In this document: positions 44,200-52,677 of the stretch, one piece after another | How the letters are laid out: each line of letters opens with the position of its first letter | Numbering within the stretch: the first letter of the stretch is position 1 | Program-made: the position numbers and the translations under genes | NCBI RefSeq assembly: GCF_039908635.1 | Contig: NZ_CP150918.1 | Location: 868,001-932,000 of the forward strand | Length of the DNA stretch: 64,000 nt | Reading direction: 5' to 3' | From: Pseudomonas purpurea | GTDB lineage: Bacteria > Pseudomonadota > Gammaproteobacteria > Pseudomonadales > Pseudomonadaceae | The notes under the pieces: generated by a model | What the model was told of the DNA's origin: nothing | What the model saw: only the letters and a program-made list of their open reading frames with translations | The model's database searches: none

Positions 44200-46185
44200 A
44201 TGGCCAAGTTAACAATTAATAGAATTTCTATCGAAAATCTCGGCCCATTCCGTGAGCAGCAAATTTTCGATTTAAGCGTGCAAGCCCTGCACCCTGTGAT
44301 TTTGGTGAAAGCTCTAAATGGCAGCGGTAAGACCACTCTTCTCACTGCCTTGCAGATTGGCTTGTATGGTTACAAGGCCATTAACCAAACTCGGCGCACA
44401 GAATATGACCAGCTAATCACCGGTTTGCAGCGCTCGGACGCCACTGGACCTGCTCGAATAGAAATGCAGCTTGGTATTGAGGTCGGCGACTACACACAGG
44501 TGCTTACCATCCGTCGTGAGTGGTTACCTAAGGAAAAAGGTTATCGTGAGCGTTTTCGAGTCTTCGCTGGACATTTCGAGGACTTAGCACTTGCGGAAGA
44601 TTGGGATGACTTCATCAACGGCATTATGCCGGTGGAGCTAGTTCACCTTTTTCTTTTTGATGGAGAGAAAATCGAGGCCTTGGCCAACCCTGAACGTCTT
44701 CCTGAGCTTTTACGTCGAGCGACGGAGGTTTTCTTAGGGGTGGGTGGCATCGACGCATTAGCTGGAGATTTGAGAGCTCTAGAGCGTCGAACTAATAAAA
44801 AGAATGCTCCTGGAGGGGGGGGCGACGAGCCCCCGGCTGACGACTATGAGCTGCAGCTCAAAGAGTTAAATGGGCAAATCGATATAGTGTCGCAACGTCA
44901 AGCCCATGCTAGGAACGAACTAGACGATGCGCAGCGTAAGTTAGAGGCGTACTCAGTCGAGGCCCAACGTAGTGGCCTCAAAGCTTATCAGCAAGCCGCG
45001 GATTTAGGGGCTCGAGCTAAACTTAGCAAGCAGCAATATGAACATGCGCGAACTGCGTTAGTCGCTGCCTTGGAGGATCCGCTCCTCCCTTTAGCGTGGT
45101 TATCTCCACTTTGGGCTGGCTACAAGGTTCAGTGGCAGAAAGATCGCGATGCTAAGCACGCTAACTTGCTGCTCGAAGAGTTTGCTGATCGTGACAAGCG
45201 AATTTTGGAACTATTGGCCGACAGGGCTCCGAACGCTCAACATGATGTCGCTGAGCTGCTAGCAGCTGACTTGCAGGAGCTGCGAGCGGTCGAGGAACAT
45301 TCGCCAGTGTTTCTGCAAGGGGGTGACCCGGCTGAGTTAGAGCCGGGTCTAGAGCAAGCCAAACAACGTTTGAAAGCTGCGCAGGAAGATGTTTCGGTTA
45401 CTCAACAAATTATGGAGAAAGCTCAACAAGCAGCGGAGCAGATACCTGATGATGAACAAATTGGTTCTGTTTTTCAGGCTATGCAAAGTCTCACTCAAGC
45501 TGTATCAGTCGCTGAATTGAAGTCACAACAGTTAAGTCGCGAACTGGACGATCTAAGGGGCAAACAAGTCCATTTTGAGCAGCGACACAACGCTGCAATG
45601 TCACGAAATCGAGCCGAGCTGAAAGAGGGTGCCTTCCAGCGTATTGCTTTGGAAGCTGCTGATCGTGCGAAAGTAACGCTGAACATCTTTCGAGATCGCC
45701 TATTAGCTTCGAAGGCAAAGTGGCTGTCGGAGATGATAACCGCTGAATTTAAGCAGCTGCTTCGTAAGAGAAACCTGATCTCTCGTGTTTTAGTAGAGCC
45801 GCAGACGTACGCGGTTTCCATCGAAGACGTAAACGGCCATACCTTGCCAATGGAGCGCCTATCAGCAGGCGAGCGGCAAATACTGGCTATTTCAGTACTG
45901 AGCGCGTTAATTCGAGAGCGCAAAGGTCGATTCCCAGTAGTAGTAGATACCCCTTTAGCGCGCCTAGATCGCCAGCATCGAGAAGCTTTAATCCATAACT
46001 TCTTCGCCAAAGTTTCTCATCAAGTGTTAGTGTTATCTACGGATGAAGAGGTGGAAGGTAGTGTGCATAAGGCTTTGGAACAGCATTTGAGTCGAGAGTA
46101 TGAATTGATTTTTGATGATGAGAGTCGTCGAAGTTTAGTTTCGGTAAGAGCTCACCAGGCCCACTTGGTAATGACCAATGATTGA
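44200..46185 (+). CDS. dndD: DndD, SMC-like ATPase of the phosphorothioation complex
   Basis: A 661-residue ABC/SMC-type ATPase. Walker A ALNGSGKTTLLTAL lies near 34-47, a long coiled coil spans about 215-510, and the C-terminal half has the signature LSAGERQILAIS and Walker B FPVVVDTPLARLD. It probably opens or scans DNA for DndC. It overlaps dndE by eight bases, showing one operon. Confidence 0.95.
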   Translation: MAKLTINRISIENLGPFREQQIFDLSVQALHPVILVKALNGSGKTTLLTALQIGLYGYKAINQTRRTEYDQLITGLQRSDATGPARIEMQLGIEVGDYTQVLTIRREWLPKEKGYRERFRVFAGHFEDLALAEDWDDFINGIMPVELVHLFLFDGEKIEALANPERLPELLRRATEVFLGVGGIDALAGDLRALERRTNKKNAPGGGGDEPPADDYELQLKELNGQIDIVSQRQAHARNELDDAQRKLEAYSVEAQRSGLKAYQQAADLGARAKLSKQQYEHARTALVAALEDPLLPLAWLSPLWAGYKVQWQKDRDAKHANLLLEEFADRDKRILELLADRAPNAQHDVAELLAADLQELRAVEEHSPVFLQGGDPAELEPGLEQAKQRLKAAQEDVSVTQQIMEKAQQAAEQIPDDEQIGSVFQAMQSLTQAVSVAELKSQQLSRELDDLRGKQVHFEQRHNAAMSRNRAELKEGAFQRIALEAADRAKVTLNIFRDRLLASKAKWLSEMITAEFKQLLRKRNLISRVLVEPQTYAVSIEDVNGHTLPMERLSAGERQILAISVLSALIRERKGRFPVVVDTPLARLDRQHREALIHNFFAKVSHQVLVLSTDEEVEGSVHKALEQHLSREYELIFDDESRRSLVSVRAHQAHLVMTND

Positions 46186-46549
46186 CCGAATTCGTTTAAC
46201 CGCTGCAGCGAAAATTCAGCTCTCTACGTTGAAGCGTAAGACTGGTATAGAACATTATAATTCTATATGTCGGCATGCACTTTGCCTGTCTTTGGCGGAG
46301 CCATCCGCGCTGCCAGATGAGGAGTTCAATTATAGTGGTGGAGTAGAGATAGATTGGCGAGTCTTTACAGGCGGATTTGACGAGCTATATCTTAATCTGT
46401 TGCTACAGCGCCTTCAGCAAGATGGTAAAGAACCTAGTGTTGAAAACATTAGAAAGCTATGTGTGAGCCATCTGCATCGAGGGCTCTCTTATCTCGCCGG
46501 TAAGAGTGATAGCTATTTAGCGGATACTATCTACCGAACCTTGTGTTAG
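46178..46549 (+). CDS. dndE: DndE, nicked-DNA-binding phosphorothioation subunit
   Basis: A 123-residue protein matching the DndE family: IRLTAAAKIQLSTLKRKTGI, the CRHALCLSLAEPS helix and the C-terminal HRGLSYLAG. DndE forms a positively charged tetramer that binds DNA and joins DndC-DndD. Last gene of the core modification operon. The usual dndFGH restriction genes do not follow. Confidence 0.93.
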   Translation: MIDRIRLTAAAKIQLSTLKRKTGIEHYNSICRHALCLSLAEPSALPDEEFNYSGGVEIDWRVFTGGFDELYLNLLLQRLQQDGKEPSVENIRKLCVSHLHRGLSYLAGKSDSYLADTIYRTLC

Positions 46550-46876
46550 GTCTAAAGCGAGCAGGTTGGTCGGTGGGGTGGGCCTGTACCCTGCGTGACA
46601 GAGTTTTTGGCGAGCCGTTCTGAGTGGTGGAGCGGCGTCCAACACTCAAAGAAGCGTTACACAGCTGCATGAGTACCGATGACGTGTAGGGACGTAAACG
46701 ATTCGCCGACGTAAGGCAAAAAACAGGCTACATTCACTGGTCAACTTTTCAGTTGTAGGGGGGCGGCGCACTGCTGTAAGGCCGTGCGCCTACTGAAGGG
46801 AAGATTTTGCGTCTAGCTTCGACTCATGTGATGAGGCAAGATAGCCCCATTAACGGATTTTAAAGGATAACAGCAT
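46550..46876. other. Intergenic region before the second DGQHR gene
   Basis: No gene is visible in these 327 bp. The stretch separates dndE from the next unit and probably holds its promoter; AAAGGATAAC lies just before the following ATG. The hexamer GACGTAA occurs twice (46693 and 46714). No perfect palindrome was found. Confidence 0.45.
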
Positions 46877-48820
46877 ATGGCTATGCCGCCCGGCCCAAGA
46901 AATATTGACGTTTTTGGCTTGAAGCTGCGTGGCTCATTCGGTCGATTTCAAACCGATTCGAGTCATACGTTGAATTATCTGTCTACTACGCTTCGAATTA
47001 GTCAGCTCGAAAAGCTCAACGTAGCTGCGGATGTATTCAATATTCGCCGTGTAGCATTCGAGGAGCTTATCCAGAGGGATATTGATCATTCTAGAGTTGT
47101 CCGTATAGCTGAAGGCTACTTAAAAATGGGGAGCCAGCGGGCGGTTTTTTTTCCGCCTTTGTTGGTGTGTCTAGCGGTGATGGATAGCGATAACAATCTT
47201 AAACCTAATTATGACTCTGTCATTCAGCAACCGATTTCAGAGGGCACTTTAAGTACGGTTTATGATCGTGATGGTTTCAAGCTCGACTTGTACCAAGCCG
47301 CGCAGGGGCAAGGTGGGCGCGTGATAGATTGGCTTGGAGAGGCTGTAGAGTTTTATGACTACGCGGCGATGCTTGGGGTCAATCCAGACCGTACAAAGTT
47401 GGTAACTTTAGACGGGCAGCATCGGCTTCAAGCGCTTCGGCTGCTAAATAGTAAGCCGGAAACTAAACAGATCGTGGCCAATATTGAGCAACCTGTTTGT
47501 ATAGTCTGGATGCCCTTAGCTACGGCGGAGGGGGATGAGCAAATTGTCAAAGACTTGCGCGATATTTTTGTTACAGTTAACTCAGAACCGCAGCGCGTTA
47601 GCGGACATTTCATCCTGCTGCTTGATGACTCAAGTAATGCAGCCTCTGCGGTGCGTTCCTTAGCGAACCAGTGGAAACATGATATAGAGGACAACGATTG
47701 GAGCCGTCTCCACTTGTTAGAGTGGAATACACGCGAGAATCAAAGTACCGACGCTAGATTGCGACCTTTTTCTATCACCACTGTCTCGATAGTTGCCGGT
47801 ATACTTGAAAATTATTTGTTTGGTGTTCCGCGTCTAGCCGCTGCAATGCTGAAACTCGGAGAGTGTGAGGATAAGCTAGAGGAAATCGATCCTGAATTTG
47901 ATCCGTTGGGGATGCGCGACCAATCTCCAGGGCTGCGTATTGATCCAATAATTCGGGAACAAATTAACTCTCACCTTACTCCTGCGTTAGATGTTCTCTT
48001 GCGTAAGCTGCGCCCATATCAAGAGCTCGAATATCGCTTAGGTAAAGCGTTTGCTAAAGTCAAAAAGCAAACCGATCTTGGGAATCCAGCAAGTGCAAGT
48101 TTGTCTAATTATCTCGCTCGATTTGTTTATAATGAGAGGGAGATGTATGATGAGCTCGCTCAGGGAGCTTGGGCAGTATTCAAGGCTGATAACCAAGTTC
48201 CAGATAAAGATGTTGTGTATATGCGACAAGCCTTTCAGCAAGGTTATATGCGCTTTTGGTTAACTCTGGCTCGTGAGTTAGCTCACCAAGGGGTGGATAA
48301 TGTTCGTATAGTGAACGCCGCAGTAGCGGCTTCTAATGTGTTCGTAGCATCCTCCCAGTTAGACTATTTGAGTGAGCATCAATTATATACTCGCAGGGTT
48401 CTTTGGAAGAACGATAACATCAATTTTGGCGCGCAGTGGGCTAGAGATGCATGGGCTGATATTCAGCTTGCTGCTCTTCTGCGTCAAGACGTGCGCGAAG
48501 CGTTAATAGAACAATTGAAAGCCGACATGGATTTGGAGCAACAGGGGGTTTTCGATCGTCGATTATTGGCTTTGGGTACAGATGCTGCGCTACGTTATTC
48601 CTCAACAATGCTTGATCAAATATCTCGCGATGTTAAGCGCAATTTGGCTGATTTTTTCGGCGAAACCGAAGCTGGTTCTCTCAGAGATTTGAGAAAAAGT
48701 GATCCTGCTGCATTCGAGGAAAGTACTGGCGAGAAGGCTATGGAGAAGTTTAGGGAGGCGTTAACTCGTTTTGCCAATCAGCTCGAACAGGATCCTTCTG
48801 ATCTTTGGCCTGTGGAGTAA
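46877..48820 (+). CDS. Second DGQHR-domain protein (long DndB relative)
   Basis: A 647-residue protein with the DGQHR signature LVTLDGQHRLQALRLLN at about 176-192 and the downstream family segment LRDIFVTVNSEPQRVSGHFI. It is almost twice as long as DndB; the C-terminal 300 residues are helical and unrecognised. Relatives in other islands (DndB, DpdB) act in DNA modification. It is paired with the next gene, which starts four bases after its stop, and lies 327 bp after dndE. It may sense modified DNA or regulate its partner. Confidence 0.8.
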   Translation: MAMPPGPRNIDVFGLKLRGSFGRFQTDSSHTLNYLSTTLRISQLEKLNVAADVFNIRRVAFEELIQRDIDHSRVVRIAEGYLKMGSQRAVFFPPLLVCLAVMDSDNNLKPNYDSVIQQPISEGTLSTVYDRDGFKLDLYQAAQGQGGRVIDWLGEAVEFYDYAAMLGVNPDRTKLVTLDGQHRLQALRLLNSKPETKQIVANIEQPVCIVWMPLATAEGDEQIVKDLRDIFVTVNSEPQRVSGHFILLLDDSSNAASAVRSLANQWKHDIEDNDWSRLHLLEWNTRENQSTDARLRPFSITTVSIVAGILENYLFGVPRLAAAMLKLGECEDKLEEIDPEFDPLGMRDQSPGLRIDPIIREQINSHLTPALDVLLRKLRPYQELEYRLGKAFAKVKKQTDLGNPASASLSNYLARFVYNEREMYDELAQGAWAVFKADNQVPDKDVVYMRQAFQQGYMRFWLTLARELAHQGVDNVRIVNAAVAASNVFVASSQLDYLSEHQLYTRRVLWKNDNINFGAQWARDAWADIQLAALLRQDVREALIEQLKADMDLEQQGVFDRRLLALGTDAALRYSSTMLDQISRDVKRNLADFFGETEAGSLRDLRKSDPAAFEESTGEKAMEKFREALTRFANQLEQDPSDLWPVE

Positions 48821-48824
48821 GCAT

Positions 48825-50024
48825 GTGCTGTGGACAGAAGGAACCTCAGTAGACGGTGCGCGCATCGTTTACGTTAAGCACAGTGATATGGACGACGCCA
48901 GTTTGCACATTAGCTGCGGTAATTGGCCTAACGTAGAGCAGGTTGTAAGAGTGCTTCCTGCAGGTTGTGCGCATGTCGATGTGATAGACGCTCTAGTACG
49001 CCTGCAGTCTATTAAAGACTGTGTCCGGCAGCAAATTGATACGCCCGGGTTTCTTGCTGCAGTTGGTGCGTTGCAAGAATCTGTCCGGGATATAGTGCAG
49101 TCTGCTTGTGAGCTTTTAGTTGGCTTGAGACGTTTCGACATTAATGCGGTATGTACATCTGCTTCACGCCTCGAGTTTTTTTGCGGAATGTCAAATGTTT
49201 TACCTATAAGCTCGCAGCGTCTTCTCATAAAGATTTCGCAGTTTGTATCAGAGTTTGGGCGTACTTCGTTACATGAGTGGAGCTTGCCTGCTTTCTTTAT
49301 TCATGATGATGCGTTGCCTAAATACCGAGTTTGGTGGAAAGAGCCTTCATCTTTGGCTAACTCTTTAGAGCGCTCAAATCAGCGTTTTGCCGCCATTCTA
49401 AATGGTGGAGTACCTTCGAGCCTGCAAAAAGTCAAAGACTGGATTGAAGCAATTAAAGAGGAAGCCAAAGATTTGCATTTAGAGGTGGCTTCTACGCGCA
49501 AGGAGTCTGACGTTTTCAGACAGGCCTCAGCGTTTATGACGGTTTCCTCAGATGTTCATTATGCTAACAAAAATTATGTACTTGCTTTACTGTTCTTGCA
49601 TAGGGCGGCTGAATGGCTGCTTGCGGCTAAATGCGCAGATCAGAACATGCTTGATTTTACCTCCCGGAGTGGGGCTCGAATGGCCAATCCAAATAAGGAT
49701 TGGGTCGGTTTTGATGCTCTGCATTCTGCTCTATCTAATAGTGGATTTTCTATTGGCGGAATCTCAAATGATTTGATTAAGTTGAATTCCTGGAGGAATC
49801 TTTTTGTATATACACATCATATGTCTTGCCCCCGTTCGGTTGATGCTGAAAGCTTGTTTCTAAGAGTCCGGAGTGGGTTGGATAATATCGCTAACAGTAA
49901 ATGGAAGGGCGCAGTAAAGGTGTTGGGCGAACCTTGGCCAGTAGAACTGGAGGATATGCTTGATCCGAATGGGGACCTAAGAAGCTCGTTTACAGTTCAT
50001 TCGGCTTTATCGCTGGCTATATAG
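48825..50024 (+). CDS. Protein with HEPN-like C-terminal domain (putative effector)
   Basis: A 399-residue protein starting at GTG 48825 (GGAG upstream); the open frame to 48771 overlaps the previous gene and is less likely. The C-terminal part has a helix FLHRAAEWLLAAKC near 264-277 and then SWRNLFVYTHHM with Arg324 and His331, an RX6H motif as in HEPN ribonucleases such as Csm6/Csx1. The N-terminal 200 residues are unrecognised. Coupled to the DGQHR gene, it could be an RNA-cutting toxin of a defence unit. No database support was available. Confidence 0.5.
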   Translation: MLWTEGTSVDGARIVYVKHSDMDDASLHISCGNWPNVEQVVRVLPAGCAHVDVIDALVRLQSIKDCVRQQIDTPGFLAAVGALQESVRDIVQSACELLVGLRRFDINAVCTSASRLEFFCGMSNVLPISSQRLLIKISQFVSEFGRTSLHEWSLPAFFIHDDALPKYRVWWKEPSSLANSLERSNQRFAAILNGGVPSSLQKVKDWIEAIKEEAKDLHLEVASTRKESDVFRQASAFMTVSSDVHYANKNYVLALLFLHRAAEWLLAAKCADQNMLDFTSRSGARMANPNKDWVGFDALHSALSNSGFSIGGISNDLIKLNSWRNLFVYTHHMSCPRSVDAESLFLRVRSGLDNIANSKWKGAVKVLGEPWPVELEDMLDPNGDLRSSFTVHSALSLAI

Positions 50025-50215
50025 CTTGTTCGGTTTTTTTTGTAACAGGTCTCGACCGGTTTTTAAGTTTTTTGTTTCTGATAAGCGGGCTTTAGCCTTG
50101 TCAGGTGTCGCATTTAGGTCTGCGATACGATCATCTTAAGTTATGGATTGATTCATCAACCGAAACGCACTGATCGATGGTAGGAAACGATATAATAAAG
50201 AGTTAAAATTCCGGC

Positions 50216-50548
50216 TTATATTGATTTGACCGATACTACTTCTACAAACCTGAATTTTTTTCTGGCTGTTTTCGTAGCGTCTTGCTCGGCAACTAGAAGG
50301 CTCAGTGTATCGGCCTCATGCACAATCTCATGCATCTCTCCTTCGAATTCATTTCCCACGCGCAGAGTGACTTTCAGCCTGGGTGTGAAGCGTCTTGAAA
50401 CTTGTTTTTTCTTCGCTGTCTTTACCGGTTTCGTGAGTATGGGATCCGGGACGGTATTTTGCGCGCGGGAGTCAATCAGCGGTAAAGTGGGTTCGGCTCC
50501 ACCGAACAGCGCCCGCCGCATTTCTTCTTCGGTCAACTCTGTACTCAT
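50216..50548 (-). CDS. Hypothetical island protein of 110 residues
   Basis: A small soluble protein: MSTELTEEEMRRALFGG at the start, a proline/lysine linker, and a C-terminal half (SRRFTPRLKVTLRVGNEFEG ... KKFRFVEVVSVKSI) that looks like a small beta barrel. Similar short proteins are common cargo of Pseudomonas islands, but no function is known to me. It runs opposite to its neighbours. Confidence 0.62.
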   Translation of the reverse strand: MSTELTEEEMRRALFGGAEPTLPLIDSRAQNTVPDPILTKPVKTAKKKQVSRRFTPRLKVTLRVGNEFEGEMHEIVHEADTLSLLVAEQDATKTARKKFRFVEVVSVKSI

Positions 50549-50998
50549 ATCACTTCTCGAGAGGATGTCATGTATAGAGTTATCGATTCTATCAGCGTGA
50601 TCGGATTCAGTAGTGAAAAGATGCTGCGTGGTACCTAACCCGCCAAAGCCCTAGATGCCAATGGGCGTTAGTTTTTTCTCGGCGCTTTCATTCGGATTCT
50701 GCGCTTATTGACACTCATGCTTGTGTTGTCGCGGCTACACATTTACGCTTTGCTCCGTCGCGGTCAATCCCGGGACCGGGTGTCGCAACCTGAATCGAAA
50801 CCAAGGCGCGGTATGTGCCATATCGCACAGTCAGCACTTTAAGTGCTAGCTGCTGCTTTTCTATGGCGCACCGTGCAGGGCAGGCTTTGGCCTGGCCGGG
50901 TTCCTTGGTTTCCGGTTTGCGACCCCTGTACGGTGTGCCACCCATACGTGTCGCAACGGTGGATGGCATTCCTTAATCAAACCAAGGAGATAAGGAAA
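50549..50998 (+). promoter_or_regulatory. Control region with palindromes upstream of a 178-residue gene
   Basis: No gene over about 80 codons is convincing here. It contains the perfect palindrome AGCACTTTAAGTGCT (50833-50847) and a longer inverted pair GCACCGTGCAGGG (50868-50880) with CCCTGTACGGTGTGC (50924-50938). These could form an operator and a leader hairpin for the following genes. Confidence 0.4.
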
Positions 50999-51085
50999 AT
51001 GGCATGTCCCCCTTTTAAGCCCGTGCGCCACCGTGGTCTTCTGTTTCGCACTGCAAATTATCTCGGAGGATTCCGCGATGTTTGA
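50999..51085 (+). CDS. Possible 28-residue leader peptide
   Basis: An ATG with the strong site AAGGAGATAAGGAAA starts MACPPFKPVRHRGLLFRTAN and stops at 51083-51085, just inside the next gene (start 51078). The overlap would couple translation of the two. The peptide is Arg/Pro-rich and unrecognised. Confidence 0.4.
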   Translation: MACPPFKPVRHRGLLFRTANYLGGFRDV

Positions 51086-51614
51086 TCTCTCGCTTCTCAT
51101 CGGCCTCCCCAAACCCAACACCATCGATACTGAATCGCTTAACCCTGAAGATGCCGCGATTAAACTACGCCAAGCTGCCACTCTTCGGCTCAACGGAGCC
51201 CAGAGTGTTCTGCTTCATTGTCCGCAGGACGTTGAGCTGGCTGTAGAGCTGTTGGATGACGCGGCAGTGCTGTTCGACAAGGCGTTCCGATATCTCTCGG
51301 GTATCCCCGCTCAACGTGTCCATCAACAGATTGGTGACTACGTCTCTGTGCCTTCCGCCGAAGGCTGTCCCGGTATCCGAACACCATGGGGCAATGAATT
51401 CCGCCCGATGATTGAGGATGGCGTTCGATGCGCTGAGACTTGGCTCGATGGTTCATCATTACCCCTCTGGTGGGCACTGGCGCAAAACCGAAAGCATCAT
51501 CGCCCAGGTGATCCGCAGGATGCGTTTGAAGCAGGCTTTCTGCTGAGGTTGCAGCAGGTACTGATCATGGGGCGTGAAGCATTCACTTCCCAATCAACCA
51601 GCTTTGATGCCTGA
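51078..51614 (+). CDS. Hypothetical island protein of 178 residues
   Basis: A soluble protein starting MFDLSLLIGLPKPNTIDTES with GGAGG eight bases upstream. The middle is helical (DVELAVELLDDAAVLFDKAF) and the C-terminal part contains DGSSLPLWWALAQNRKHH. Composition is typical of the GC-rich conserved part of Pseudomonas islands. No function recognised. Confidence 0.65.
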   Translation: MFDLSLLIGLPKPNTIDTESLNPEDAAIKLRQAATLRLNGAQSVLLHCPQDVELAVELLDDAAVLFDKAFRYLSGIPAQRVHQQIGDYVSVPSAEGCPGIRTPWGNEFRPMIEDGVRCAETWLDGSSLPLWWALAQNRKHHRPGDPQDAFEAGFLLRLQQVLIMGREAFTSQSTSFDA

Positions 51615-51651
51615 GTCTGTAATTGACGTTTGAGATTTGCTTTTCCCGCCA

Positions 51652-51706
51652 AACCCTCCGATCAAGCGATCTTTGATCGCGCCGATCGGAGGGTTCACTC
51701 GTTTTT
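51652..51706 (+). terminator. Double hairpin terminator
   Basis: The outer arms AACCCTCCGATC and GATCGGAGGGTT enclose an inner hairpin GCGATC-TTT-GATCGC, and a run of six T follows at about 51702. It ends transcription of the 178-residue gene. Confidence 0.7.
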
Positions 51707-51853
51707 TCTCGAGTCGACCTCGGTCTACCCTCCATTTCATATTTTATTAGCGACACATTGTGTTTGCCTTAGTAATTGTCCGGGATCTCTATCGAGCGCA
51801 ACGCAGTTTCAGCGTCAGAGCCGAGCTTGTTGTAAGGCTATCGTTAGAGATGT

Positions 51854-51930
51854 GGCGACAGCGGCGACAGTGGCGACAAGCCGCGCGTAACGTGGCCTGG
51901 GGCGTGGCGACAAAAATGGCGACAGTCGCC
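51854..51930 (+). repeat. Iteron-like GGCGACA array, block 1
   Basis: GGCGACA occurs at 51854, 51863 and 51872 (exact 9-bp period), and again at 51906 and 51918, with an inverse partner GTCGCCAC at 51925. Read on the other strand, order and spacers match the second block near 54139-54220. It lies in a gene-free stretch 0.8 kb before the DUF3987 gene. Confidence 0.7.
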
Positions 51931-51959
51931 ACTTTTTTAGCGCTTTGGCCATGATGCTT

Positions 51960-52677
51960 GACCGCCTTTTCGTGCATGTATAAAAATTGGCGCACAGATC
52001 GCTGTCGTTGACAGCACCTGCCCAGGTAGCCAGAACCTTTAAGGCTACGCCACTTGCGTGGTGGTTTTCCCAAAGTGCGATTAGCATCCGGCGGCTCGCA
52101 CGGTCACTCCCCAGGAGTGATGGGTGCTCACTCGACTTAATCTGCCCATTGCGGCAGACGATGGACCTACCTCGCTGCACTGCAGCAACCTCACCTCTCG
52201 GCACACTTCGCTGCGCCAGACCGCGCCCGTCTCTTTCTTCTGGAAAGAGACGGGCGCTCGTACCACTGTTGCAAGCCATGTCGTACAAGGCATTGCCGCA
52301 ACTCTCCTCGTGACAATCGGCCTGACAACTCCGATTCGTCGCCATCCGCAATGACACAGGCACCGGTGCCGCAGCCTATGGACAGGCTGCACCTGACTGA
52401 CAGTCAGGCATGCCCCTGGTGTCGATGTTGTTGCCTTCTCCCACTCAGGATCTCCAGGTGCCGAACTCGTCAGTCGGCACAGCCTCCACCCGCCCGCACC
52501 TTCGGATGCGTTTAAGGAGGCCAGATTCATGGGTTCATGCCCTTGCTCCCGGTCGTAAGGAGCCGTGCGTTCCGCGTCAGTGAACACCTCACAGGCCGCA
52601 GGGGCCTTGATCCCTGATAACACTCAACAGTCGTGGCGGGACTACGTGAGGACAACTAGCAATTGAGGAGAGGGCCC
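51960..52677 (+). other. Structured non-coding region with serial hairpins
   Basis: No convincing gene. At least six perfect inverted repeats follow each other: GTGCGA/TCGCAC (52075-52101), TCACTCC/GGAGTGA (52104-52120), a 15-bp stem GCGCCCGTCTCTTTC/GAAAGAGACGGGCGC (52223-52257), GGCACCGGTGCC (52359-52370), GCAGCCT/AGGCTGC (52371-52390) and CTGACT/AGTCAG (52393-52407). It could be a replication or transfer origin, or a structured leader RNA of the DUF3987 gene. Confidence 0.5.

Noticed and set aside
41579..46549. SspABCD single-strand phosphorothioation system
   Set aside because: Presence of DndB and DndE and the SMC-like DndD fits the Dnd type; no SspB- or SspE-like gene is seen.
51815..52623. 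Two long minus-strand open frames (182 and 180 residues)
   Set aside because: They overlap each other in different frames, cross the repeat block and the hairpin chain, and have Cys/Arg-rich nonsense-like composition.
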